From the NCBI RefSeq assembly GCF_032118995.1, contig NC_092657.1, forward strand, positions 2,663,891 through 2,727,890: a stretch of 64,000 bases of DNA, given 5' to 3'. Source of the DNA: Asterias amurensis (Eukaryota; Echinodermata; Asteroidea; Forcipulatida; Asteriidae). The notes under the pieces were generated by a model that did not search any database, had not been told where the DNA came from, and saw only the letters and a list, made by a program, of their open reading frames with translations. Of this stretch, positions 10,225 to 22,200 are shown one piece after another (the stretch's first letter is position 1; each line of letters begins with the position of its first letter). A program made the translations under genes and the position numbers.

Positions 10225-11420
10225 ACTCAAAGGTCGGTGTTCGATGAAAAATAATACTTTTCCCAAAATACTTTTAAAATAACGTGCTTTACATTAAACA
10301 GAACTTTTACACACAAATAATCACCTTTAAACAAACAAAAAATGCACGCAGTCACTAATGTTATTTCTTATCAACTACGGAAAACAATCACTGGAACTTT
10401 TGAATACTATTAAAATAACTGTTATTTCATCTTACTCCGTCAAAAAATCAAGGTAAATTAATAATACTGGCTTCTGAGTTTTAATTATGATAACCATAAG
10501 TATGTAGCACCTTCTATAAGTACTGCAGTGCATGCAGCAGCCACTGCCAGAAACACCATGGCAAAACTGGATACGACGCAGAGAGAACGCCTTCTATTGG
10601 TTGAATAGCTCCACGCAGAATATGCACATGCCCATTCAACCAATAGAATGCATTCATTTTGCGTCATGATCGTTATCGTTTTCGTTACTGCTGCATTGTG
10701 ACTCGACCTTAAGTGGGTTCTTTTAACGTACACGACACATAGGACCTACAGCTTCACTTGCCACTCTTGGCTTGCTCAAGAGTTATCTACAACGTACAGT
10801 AAGTACATCACTACAGCTCGACACTAAGCTGCTTTAAACTGTTGTAAACATAGATGCATAACTGGCTGGTCTACAATTGTACGTTGTTCAAATTTGTTGA
10901 GCGTTATATAGAAACATATAAACCCATTTACACACACAATATAAATATTTAAGCAGTACCACACACTGCCTTCACGAATCACAAGGCAACTCAGCTGTAG
11001 TCATCTTTGCCCAGTTTCATAAAAAATGCTAAGCATAAAATACTGCTTATCACATGTCTGCTAAGCAAAAAATGAGTGAGGCACCAGTCACAAAAGATGC
11101 AAAGTTAATGTAGTTTTGGCCTGTAACCGCTTTCTGCTGCGCAATACTCTGGTATGCATAATTTTGTTGTGCTAAGCTACCTTTTGTGCTTAAGCAGCTC
11201 TTTCTGCCATAAATATTCCTTTCTCCATATTGTTGAAATGGCTGAAAAAATAGTAATAATAATAATAATAATAAAATAATAATAATAAAGTCAAAGATGT
11301 AGCCCTACACTTTATGTGTCTGCTAAGTTCAGAATAACTTTTTAGACAAACCATGTCGTTGAAAAACTAAGATCATGTGACAAAGTAAACCCCTTCCTAC
11401 AGTTAGGCCATTCGATCCTA
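10225..11420. other. Region downstream of the dispanin gene
   Basis: No exon recognised. It holds a degraded family D element (11008-11215: GCTAAGCA and TTTCATAAA words) and an ATA/TAA microsatellite at 11252-11288. Confidence 0.35.
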
Positions 11421-14047
11421 TCATTTGCCGATAGGAACCACTACAGTCACAAACTCGTACCTGACGGCCTCCTCAGAGAATGTGTAGTCTCCGAAGACCT
11501 TGACGACAAAAACGACGAATGCGGTGGCGCTGCAAACCCAGACTAGGAGCCCAACGCCCAGACCGGCGTAGAGGAAGCTCTTGGTACGATAGCTGGCCTG
11601 GTGGGCACCAAAGGTGTCACCCATGGCAGCTCGTCTTCTTACCTGAAGATTCAGAGAAGAAATTTAAAGAAATGATTCAAGGAGTGATCAGTGGCCTGGG
11701 CCAAATATCATACATTGTGTACTTGGTACTTGGTAGGTTTTCTTCCTGAAACTTCCACTGGGGAATTTACATGTACAAGGAGGTCAGGAGAGCGTCGTCT
11801 AAATTGTGGTTTTTTGGCCTAAATTGTGAATGAATCAATTTTGATGATTTGATGGGATTTGGAATCTATGAGGGATTGTGGCAGGTTATTCCATAATTTC
11901 AGTGTTCTTGAAAACGAAATGAAAAAATTGTAGATAGTAGATGCCATGCTGGGTATTTTGAACTGATTGTCGTTGCCCTTTCTTGCCCTCTGCAGTTTTT
12001 ATTCTAAAATGTGGCTGTGGTGGGCTTTGACAACACCACTGATTTTAAGAGTGATCCTCAAACATAAACCTTGCCTTTAAAGGCAGTGGACACTATTGGT
12101 AATTACTCAAAATAATTATCATCATAAAACCTTAATTGGTGACGAGTAATGGAAAGAGGTTGATGGTATAAAACATTGATTTCAAGACCTCAGGTTTAGA
12201 GCTTGAGGTCTCAAAATCAAGCATCTGAACGCACACAACTTCGTGTGACAAGGGTGTTTTTTCTTTCATTATTATCTCGCAACTTCGACGACCGATTGAG
12301 CTCAAATTTTCACAGGTTTTGTTATTTTATGCATATGTTGAGATTCACCAAGTGTGAAGACTAGTCTTTGACAATTACCAATAGTGTCCAGTGTCTTTAA
12401 GCTATCATTTAAGGCCAGGTAACACCAGCACAGGAGATAAGACTTTTTGAGAATGAACAAAAAACAAAACTTAATAAAAACTTGATATTTTGATCAAGCA
12501 TCCAAGGCTTTCTCTCCTCTAACCTCACTAGACTTGAAAATCCCCAGGATCCCCAGCGGGAGACAGCAGAAGAGAGTGACGAAGATGGCAAAAATCTGGT
12601 AGTCCTTAGGTTGGGTACTGGAGGTAATGATAGTGGTATCGGCTGGTGGGAATGACGGAATCTGAAAGATAATTGAATAACCTTACATGAAAGTTTGAAA
12701 AAACGGTGTGTCGATGAGACGTCTCAACTCTCAAAAGAATGATGTTCAATGTTCAGGCATGTGAGCAACTATCCATGAAAAAAGAGAAAAAGAGAAAACC
12801 GGGCAAGAAAAATAGAGTAAAAGATTATATTCCTATATTTTTGTACATAGAAAGTAAAGTCAAAAAGAGGAAAATCAAAACCAAAACAGAGGAAATCAGC
12901 TGAAACGAGGAAGTCTCACATGCCTGAATTGTTCAGTTTAAGTCTAACCATGGTCTAACAAATAACTTTCAGTCCTGCCATGTATCAACCGCCAAACAGA
13001 GATAAATCTTATCTTTAGTGTTTGTTCAAATAAAACAGTTTCAAGATGATAAAACTGTGTTGTTATTTTGATTCTAGTCTCTTCTCATTTTTGTTTTGGC
13101 AAGTCTGGCTATGCGATCTTGTTGACTTTCCCCTTTTCCCCCAAATCCGAGCCTGGGAGCTTAGTGTTTTAGAAAAGATAAGACTTGTAGGAAACTTACT
13201 GATAATGACGTCTGCCCTGGAAATGACTGAAACAACATCTCTGCACTTTCCACTCCATCGTCGCAGACATTATGAAGAGGTTTGTAAGCTTCTAGATAGA
13301 GATAAACAAAGGTTGCTTTTGTAGGATTTGATAAACAAAGGTTGGTTTTGTAGGATTTGATAAACAAAGGTTGGTTTTGTAGGATTTGCAACGTTGCCAT
13401 GTGCTCATACTAATAGTGGGATACAAGAGGGTTTCTTTGTTGATAATATATAACTACCTAATAAAACCAAGGGTTAAACCTAGTTACTGGGGCACTACTC
13501 CTTTTTTGAAATTTGTCATTCTGAAAAAAAAGGAGTACAGCACCCCTGTTTCCTGGGTCTACCTAAGTTTTAAAAGCAGTAGCTAAACAAATATTAGGCC
13601 TAGGGCTAGGCTAGGGCCTAACCATAGTCTAAGCTAGCTAGCTAAGGCTCAAGTTAAAGCTTAAGCTGACAAGAACGAAAGGATACCCCCCCCCCCCCCA
13701 ACCCTCCAAAAAGGGCTTTCTACATAATGACACCGTTACCTTTGATATGTTTATTATTTATTTGTAACACTGAATCTGAATCCGTGAATTGATAAAATCG
13801 AACACGACCTTTTCGTTTACAATTGATAATGGAATAAAAAGTTGGGAATCCAATAGTTGATCAGCTCCTTTCTAAAAACTGTATCAGCAAATACATTAGT
13901 TTTTTATGATAATAATGGTTTAACCACCATTATTATGGCAAGTAACTGTCATTTTGACAAGATCAGATCAGATTTTGACAACTGCAGATAACATGATTAT
14001 CGGATCAGTTGTTGTACAAAACGGCTGTTTTACTTACGGGACGACAT
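11421..14047 (-). CDS. Dispanin / CD225-domain (IFITM-like) membrane protein
   Basis: Four exons on the minus strand: 14038-14047, 13200-13291, 12524-12661, 11421-11642. All junctions are GT-AG, three with GTAAGT- or GTTAG-type donors, and phases agree, giving 153 aa. Residues 54-125 form a CD225 domain: first membrane segment YQIFAIFVTLFCCLPLGILG with the paired Cys 66-67 that are palmitoylated in IFITM proteins, then a basic loop ending RRRAAMGD, then GAHQASYRTK, as in IFITM (VGD..GA..A) proteins, then a second membrane segment (about 108-130). The N-terminal 50 residues are low in charge and lack the long Pro-rich tail of some dispanins. Family members sit in plasma or endosomal membranes; which one this resembles most is not clear. 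The exons are my own splice reading; exon 1 (MSS plus one base) is the least certain. Confidence 0.85.
12077..12400 (-). mobile_element. Family A MITE, copy A3, in a dispanin intron
   Basis: TTAAAGGCAGTGGACACTAT at the left, inverted CCAGTGTCTTTAA at the right. It lies in the last intron of the dispanin gene. Confidence 0.85.
13301..13387. repeat. 29-bp tandem repeat, three copies, beside a dispanin splice acceptor
   Basis: Units start at 13301, 13330 and 13359 (GATAAACAAAGGTTG...). On the minus strand the first unit supplies the pyrimidine-rich TTTGTTTATC just upstream of the exon 2 acceptor at 13292, so the repeat is a tandem copying of the intron's 3' end. Confidence 0.85.
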
Positions 14048-14574
14048 GCTGAGTACCGGTACCTGGGCTCTGGCCGCAGTCTGTACTGTAAAGCTACGTG
14101 TAGATCATTAGTAGATGAGCAAACAAAATCTAAATATACAACAAAATTACGTTATTTGTGCAGGAAGTGGGACTAAATTTATTATCTTCGGACTGTTGTC
14201 TGGTTATCGACTCTGCATAGAAGAAACAGTGTAGTTGTTTCTGATTAAATACTTGTAAATATTGTCTGTTAGCCAGACTACTCTGACAGTAACGACGGCT
14301 ATTTGATGTTAGCTAATTGATCTACACAAATCTGTAGAGTTTTTTTTTTCAATAGATGTATTTTTATCCATTAACCACATCCGATGTTAATTAAGCCCTA
14401 ATCATGTGTTTGTTTCAATACAAATAAGTACTTTGTTATTCAGTTACAGTTCAATCGTTTTTTTAATCACTTGGAGTCCAAGTTGGACTAAAATGAAGAC
14501 CACACAACGGCCGTAGCTCAGTGTAGTTTGTGTAGCGCCCTCTCTTGAGTAAATGTGCTCATTTTGTTTTCTTT
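14048..14574. promoter_or_regulatory. Putative shared promoter region between dispanin and XRCC4
   Basis: About 530 bp separate the dispanin start codon (minus) from a candidate XRCC4 leader exon (plus). No TATA box or recognised motif is called; the head-to-head arrangement alone suggests a bidirectional promoter. Confidence 0.35.
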
Positions 14575-14617
14575 CAGCGGTGGCTTCGTTCTGTCAACAA
14601 GCGGAGACGGCTTTAAA
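14575..14617 (+). other. Candidate non-coding first exon of XRCC4
   Basis: The sequence ending GGCTTTAAA is followed by a consensus donor GTGAGT at 14618. The first coding XRCC4 exon has an acceptor one base before its ATG, so an upstream leader exon must exist; this is the best candidate seen. The transcription start is not known. Confidence 0.35.
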
Positions 14618-14916
14618 GTGAGTATTCTGTTTCAACCTTCGTTTGTTATATTATGTCATGTAAAAGTACTCTATAGCATTCTTTGTCTTAGGATTACACA
14701 ATTTAACTGGTAATTTGGGGCTTTTATAAACGGAAACAGACACAGTGGAACACTTTTCAGTAAGTGTGCGTGCACGGACGGGCAGCATGGGCAGTGTGGA
14801 ACGACCGTAGTCGTAGAGGGCACTGTCTGTAGTGTATAAAAACAACTTTAGTTTCAAGTGTAAAAAGTGGGTGTGTTGTTGAATTTGTTTTCAAACTTTG
14901 GAAAATTTTCCGTTTA

Positions 14917-15035
14917 CGCCACCACTTTTTCATTCCATATGAAATAAATAGTACCTAATAAATTTTCCTCAATGAGATACCCCTTTTTCTTGTTTTGGTA
15001 AAATTAAAATATGAGTAAAAAAGTGGTGGCGTGAC
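14917..15035. repeat. Short foldback repeat
   Basis: GCCACCACTTTTT near the left end and AAAAAGTGGTGGC near the right are perfect inverted repeats around an AT-rich middle. Confidence 0.5.
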
Positions 15036-15746
15036 TGATATGAAAAGTTATGGCAAACTGTTGTTGCAAGATTTTTTAATAGTTATTCAGAATGTTGCTG
15101 TTGCTGGAGTAATCTGCGAATACCCACACACAACCATAACTAAGGTTTATCGCGATTCAGAAACGCAAATGCATCAGTCATGCCGGGAAGGCAACGCCCC
15201 GATGTATGATATTGTTGCAAGCACGACGTGCGCACGCATGGCCTTTATCTCTGTTTGGGTTCAACAGCACCCTCTCTTGATATTTTGCTATCCGCGATAA
15301 ACCTTATAGTTATATATATAGACATTTAAACATAAATATTGACTGCCCAGGCAGGTGGTCGTCGAAAGGAAAATGCCTGGTGTTCTCGTGAGATCTGGAG
15401 CGAGTCCCTTTTTTGACACTACTTTTAAGTTTTATAAAAGCAAGAAGCTTCTTTACAAAACTGGAAACCAAATTCTCAAAAAGGCTTTTCTGTGCCCCGT
15501 GAGCCTTACATGATACATAGGTTTCATGCAGTAACTTTTGTAAGATCGACAACCTAATGACATTTTCAATTTCACATCATGTTAAAAACATGAAAATTGC
15601 CTTCCAGTGTGCATCATTTAAACAAACACAGAATTTTAAAAATATAAATATAAATAAAAACTACCTGGTGAAAAAAATAACATGTTACACTAAGTAAAAT
15701 AACAAAATGTTTAGGGTCATTGTTTTTGTATTGACTACCAAAGGTA

Positions 15747-15838
15747 TTTACTCCTAGAACTATGATGAGGCTCATTCCACTATCGTCTCGAACAAACAAA
15801 GATGATAGTGGAACAAACGTCATAGTTCTAGGAGTACC
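15747..15838. repeat. Palindrome of about 90 bp
   Basis: ACTCCTAGAACTATGA and its inverse TCATAGTTCTAGGAGT enclose GTTCCACTATC-type inner arms. Confidence 0.6.
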
Positions 15839-15859
15839 AAGGTAGGTATACCCATTCTC

Positions 15860-16219
15860 TAAAGACACTGGACACTATTGGTAAATGTCAAAGACCAGTC
15901 TTCTCACTTGGTGTATCTCAATATATGCATAAAATAACAAACCTGTGAAAATTTGAGCTCAACTGGTCGCCGAAGTTGCAAGATAATAATGAAAGCAAAA
16001 ACACCCATGTCAGACCTTAAAAATCTAATTCTGAGGTCTTGAAATCAAATTCGTGGAAAATTACTTCTCACTAGAAAACTTCTTTACTTCAGAGGGAGGG
16101 AGCCGATTCTCACAATGTTTTTTAAATACTATCAACAGCTCTCCATTACTTGTTAACAAGTAAGTTTTTATGCCAAAAAGGTATTTTGAGCAATTACCAA
16201 AAGTGTCCACTGCCTTTAA
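15860..16219 (+). mobile_element. Family A MITE, copy A4
   Basis: Full-length copy ending CCACTGCCTTTAA only 26 bp before the first coding exon of XRCC4, so it forms part of the leader intron's 3' end. Confidence 0.85.
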
Positions 16220-16244
16220 TGAAAGTTGTTTTCATTTTCCCAGA

Positions 16245-19200
16245 ATGTCCAATCGGAGTCTGTGCCGTATCGATGTTGGTCGGCAGCCGTATTTTCTACA
16301 AACTACTCTAAGAGAAGGAGGGAAGGATGGATTTGATCTGGTCATCACCGACACAATCAACTCGTGGGAAGGGACACGTAAGGTTTTGTTGGCTTTACGT
16401 AACACACCACACCCACATGCCTAAAACTTGCCTAACTTTTAACATGTTTAAGATGCTCCCTCACTGTCCATACTAAAATTCCTCTCAAGCGTCAACTTTT
16501 AATTTTGCAGTTTCTCTTTGTTTTGATTTGGGGTTGGAAAAAAAATAACTAGATCAGTATTTGAACCAATGGCGCTCCACCAACTGAGCTACATGTATCT
16601 AGCCCTATATTGGCGGTGTCCCTATTTTGTCAATATCTTCGTTCAGGTGTGCCAGTCAGATGCCATACAACCGTTTACTGCTGTGTAGCCATGGATCACA
16701 CCCAATAATAACATCTTGAGAAGCAGCAGCCAGGGGTCCCAGTCAGTTTCCCTTGTAGTTTATTCTTTGTCTCTATGTTTTAGCAATTGAATTCAAAATA
16801 GTATTACATCTTCATGTAGCCATAAAGTGGTTTTAAAATATTTCCTTTATTCTCTTTACTTTCAGTTTCCTTAAAGAGACTGGAGAAGCTTGCCAAGGAA
16901 GTCAACATGGATCTTCAAGAATTTATTGAGCAAACGAAGAAAGCCCTGACGAGACAAAACATGGGAGACCTGGCATTTGAGTATCAGGTAAGCAGGCTAA
17001 AGGCAGTGGACACTATTGGTAATTACTCAAAATAATTATTATCATTAAACCTTTCTTGGTGACGAGTAATGGGGAGAGGTTGATGGTATTAAATATCGTG
17101 AGAAACGGCTCCCTCTGAAGTGCCATAGTTTTCGAGAAAGAAGTAATTTTCCACGATTTTGATTTCGAGACCTCAGATTTAGAACTTGAGGTCTTTAAAT
17201 CAATCATCTGAAAGCAAACAACTTCGTGTGACAAGGGTGTTTTTTTTTCTTTCATTATTATCTCGCAAGTTTGATGACCACTTGAGCTCAAATTTTCACA
17301 GGTGTGTTATTTTATGCATAGGCCCTATATGTTGAGATACACTAACTGTGAAGGCTAGTCTTTGACAATTACCAATAGAGTCCACTGCCTTTAACATCAA
17401 GTGAGTCACTCAATAAAAGCAGACACAAGTTTGCCTGTGACACTCTATGGTTAGTACCTACCGGTTTAGAATGGAGCAGTTTTCAACATGATCTTGTAAG
17501 GCACGTGATATTCTTTCTACTTTAGTCTGTTTTCTTTTCTTTTTTGCCCTTAGAAAGATCTAAACAAATTTTATTAATTAGGCCTGAATAGTCTATTACA
17601 GCCTAAACCTTAAGTGGATACGTAGGTCAGCTCTCCTTGTACTAAAAAGTGTTCCTACTTTTTTTCAAAGGACCAAATATCATGCCTGTTTTTTTTATCT
17701 TATCAAAAGTTCATGAGACATGAACATGTAGCTTAGGGTATCACTAATTGTACGCATATTTATAACTGTTGTTACTCAAAACACAAAAAGAAAGAAAAGG
17801 ATAATACTTTGTCTTTGTTATTGTCTTTTTAGAAAGTGATCAATAAATGTTTTGTCTCGTAGATGAAACCGTCTGATGGCAGTGGGTCAGAGTTCTCCTG
17901 GAAGAAAGTCATGACAAGTGGAAACATCAAGGTAGGTTTGTCCAAAATAAATCTCGTTCAGCAATCCAATTTGACATTGTGTGCAGTTTTGTTACTTTTT
18001 TCCCCACCAAATCTTCAAGTGTAGGTGTATCTGAAAAGCAACACTGTAATATTTGTTGTTGACTTCCGGATGGTGTCGTCCCTCAACCTTTTAGTTTTTA
18101 TCATGCCCTGCCTTCCACCTCTGTGGACTCAGGTTTGAATACCTACCGTAGACGGACGTGGCATGAGGATCTGGTTTTCACTCCCTGTCCGATTATTCAG
18201 GTCTTGTCTCTTTGAAATTCTTATAATTCTAAAGCTCTGCAAACCATAAAGCAATGCATTAGTTTCTGTACATATTTGCTCTGCATTTTTAAGGCCATGT
18301 CACACAGGGTAATTTTGTTCTTGTAACACCAACTGCACTTCATGCTTAAAGACACTGGTAGTTGTCAAAGACCAGTCTTCTCACTTGGTGTATCTCAACT
18401 TATGCTTAAATAACAAACCTGTGAAAATTTGAGCTCAATTGGTCTTCAAAGTTGCGAGATAATAATGAAAGAAAAAACACTCTTGTCATACGAAGTTGTG
18501 TACTTTTAGATGCTTGATTTTGAGACCCTCAAATTCTAAATCTGAGGTCTCGAAATCAAATTCGTTGAAAATTACTTCTTTCTTAAAAACTTTGTACTTC
18601 AGAGGGAGCCGCTTCTCACAATGTTTTATACCATCAACCTCTCCCCATTACTCGTAAGGTTTTATGCCAATAATTATTTTGAGTAATTACCAATAGTGTC
18701 CACTGCCTTTAAGGAAAACTTGAGCAGCACACAAAGGATGCCTTCCAGCTGTAACTATCTCCAGGAAAATAATGAGAAATGGATTCTTCTCATGAATGAC
18801 ATGGCCTTGAGATTTTAGAGAGAGAAACAATTTTTGTTAATTATTTTTTCAGTTCCAACTTGGTTCGGTAACCCTGGAGGTTGCTGAAGACCCTTCAGAG
18901 GCCATCCAAGAATTGTTCATCTTCACAATCCAGAATGCCGCTTCCTTAAGAGAGAACATCAACGTCTTAGAAGGAGAGAATGAACGATTGTCGACTGAGA
19001 GGGCAAATGCTCTGAAAGTAAGTTTTATAAGGGTCTGGGTACTTTTTCTAGAACACAAAACAAAATGTCCACATTATTTGTATGTGCTTTGTGCATTTCT
19101 TGATTTCCTAAATGCCTCTCTGTTTCATTTTATGCGGTTTACTTTAAATAAACTTACTTGTTGTATTCCTTTTCATTTTAATGTACACTGTTTTGTAATT

Positions 19201-22200
19201 CACCCAGTTGGCTGCAGTGAGCAGTTTTTTAATCAACCATAGTAATTTAATAGCTGAAGTCCACAGATTTATGCAACCTACACAGTTTGAAGAAAATGAT
19301 GGTAGAAAGCTTCCCTGAAAACATCACTTGCTGTGAAGCTGTAGTTTTCAAGAAATTAGTAAAACAATGTCGTGAAAATAAGTTTCATCCCAGTGACATT
19401 GTTTTACACATTTCTCAAACACTACAGCACCTCAATATTTGAAGGGAAGCATTCTACTATCATTATCTTCAAACTGTAAGTTAAATGTAAATCTGAAGCC
19501 ATTGTGTTTTGTGTTACAAAAAGTATCCAAACCCTTTGAGAAATTGTATACATAAAGTCTGCTTGTTTTCAAAAAAATGTGCAACGAACATATTCAAATG
19601 TTGAAAATGTTTTTGTTTTTTCAGAGACTGGAAAAATGTGTTAATTTGCATAGTGAAATGGAACAAGAACTCTTCTCAAAGGTAGGTTACTTAAAAAAAG
19701 AAAATGTTTCCTATTATTTAGGATCACACTCAATGCTCTTGAGTAATTGTTTGTATACGTCCTACTTGCAGACACTCATCAATTTTGTCAATCAAAGATC
19801 TTTGTCGATTTTCTTTTGCAGTTTCAAGTTGTTCTGAATGACAAGAAAGCAAAAATCAGACGTCTCAAACAAGAAGGTAAGACTTTAAACATGTCTTTGC
19901 ACTGTACACAACAATATATTATCATGCATTCAATATATGGAACATATTACTTATTACTTACATCGTTTTGTTCTGGCAACTCACACCTGTTATCTCCATG
20001 TAATTCCTTTAAAACAGTGAACTTATCAGTTAAATGGAACAAGAAAGGTAGTAGCAACACTTAAATACACTTGACACTGTTGATAATTGTGAAAGCATCT
20101 AGATATCACATGGCTGTTTTCGCTTCAAATGTTTTGCAGGAATCAAGCACATTTCTACTGATGCAAATAATTCGCTGCAAAATTGTGACGGGAAAATTTG
20201 TATCACATACGCATCCACAGGAATTATGAACTAGGCTATAGTCTTTTAGTGCTACCACTACCTTCCACGTTTTATCTATCATACTAAAAATATGGCTATC
20301 TTTAATTATTATTTATGGGCATCCATGTATTTAATGGATGAAACTATTTCCAATATACAAATGATGCCTTTTGTTCATGTTTCCCTGCATTGTATGTAAT
20401 ACCTACAATGCATTTACCACTTTTATGGTCCTCACCAGTTTACTCCTATTGGTTCATAGCCACCAATTGTTTCTTAAAGGCAGTGGACACTATTGGTAGT
20501 TGTCAAAGACTAGCCTTCACAGTTGGTGTATCTCAACATACATGACATAAGCATCAAATAACAAACCTGTGAAAATTTGGGCTCAATCGGTCATCGAACT
20601 TGCGAGATATATAATGAAAGAAAAAACACCCTTGCCACACGAACTGTGTGCGTTTAAATGGTTGATTTCGAGACCTCAATTTCTAAATATGAGGTCTTGA
20701 AATCAAATTTGTTGAAAATTACCTCTTTCTCGAAAACTATGGCACTTCAGGGGGAGCCGTTTCTCACAATGTTTTATCTCATCAACCTCTCCCCTTTACT
20801 CGTCACCAAGAAAGTTTTTTTTTTGAGTAATGACCAATAGTGTCCACTGCCTTTAAGTAGACAATTATTTTGGCTATTATTTCCTCGCTGTTTCTGGATC
20901 GTTCTCTCAATCCCTTCCCTCTTTTTTTTTCTATAAATGGATATGTATTTGTTTGTACTTGTTTTATGCCTCTGATGAAGGTTTAATTTGAAACGAAAGC
21001 TAATGTAAGGCCATCTACCCTATTCATTATTGTTATCCTTTTATCACTGGTCCTTTATGTTATCTTTGATCCTTTGTTTTAGGTGTTCATCCTATACTTG
21101 GTTTGGCCTCCTTGGATTTGCCCAATATGTATGGTGGTTGCCCTATGTATAATATTTCTTGTAATTTTATTGTTTAAAACCAAGTTCCTAGTCTTAGACT
21201 TTTTATTTAGTGTCAATGTATTTCTTAAAATAAACAAATAATTATTTGAATTGAAAAAGTATGTATATGTATCTAATGGTTTTGCTTTTTTTTTTTACTT
21301 TTTTTTTGGCTGTATTATGTTATTTTCTCTGGTATTAATGGTTTTGCTCTATGTACATTAGTTATGGCTTTGCTCTTGTATTTTTGTAAAATGCTCATTT
21401 TCCCTCTTTATTTTCCTCAGTCAAGGATGCAATCTCAAATGCAGAATCTGCATCCAGTCATCTCCCAACAAGAGATACATCTCATCCGTCGTTGAATTCC
21501 TCAGGGGAGGAGAGTAATGAGGATGATTTTGAAGACGAGGAGCTTAAAGACGATGATATCAGCACAGATGAGGAATCCAAGGTGAGATAATGGCAGGCGG
21601 TAATAGTGCATTGAACTCAAGTTAACAATGGTCGAGTTGTCGGAGTATCTTTAAATCCTGGGCAGGACACCTACTTAGGGTGTCGTGGCCGAGCGTTTTA
21701 GAGCATTGAATTTGAGTTATGGTGGTTAAGGCTTCGGGATCACAGTTGTGTCCTTGAGCAAGATGCTTTGTTTTTTCTTCAGCTTCGCATGCATTTGGAA
21801 CTCTCTACCATTTAATCTTCAAGATTGTCTTTGTACCGCAAAATTCAAATCTCCTCTCAAAACTTATCTTATGTCACAGGTTTTCAAGGACTAATTTTGT
21901 TGTGTCTGATTTTCTTTGTTTTGTTTTTGTTTAACTGCGCCTTTAACACCCAGCAGGGTGGATACGTGCGCATTACAAGTCTTATTTTATTATTTATTAT
22001 TATTATTTGCTTTTCTTCACATGGGTGTAAATGGGTACCTGTGAGGGTAGAGCTTGATAATGTGTTTGAAATAGCCTTCGGACCACCACTGCAGCTCAGG
22101 GCTGTATACTCCCAAGGGAGATGAGAAAGATTACGGAAATGTAATTGGCCAAATGACCAGGGCCAAATTTTGTAGCGCTGCTAAGCACAAAAATTTGCTT

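Noticed and set aside
10485-10733. 82-codon minus-strand ORF with a hydrophobic end
   Set aside because: No family resemblance, no splice context, and it spans a local inverted repeat (CCAATAGAAGGC / ATTCTATTGG).
13046-13324. Plus-strand 92-codon ORF
   Set aside because: It is the antisense shadow of dispanin exon 2 and its flanks.
16550-16640. tRNA gene on the minus strand in an XRCC4 intron
   Set aside because: A box and B box are too close because the anticodon arm is missing.
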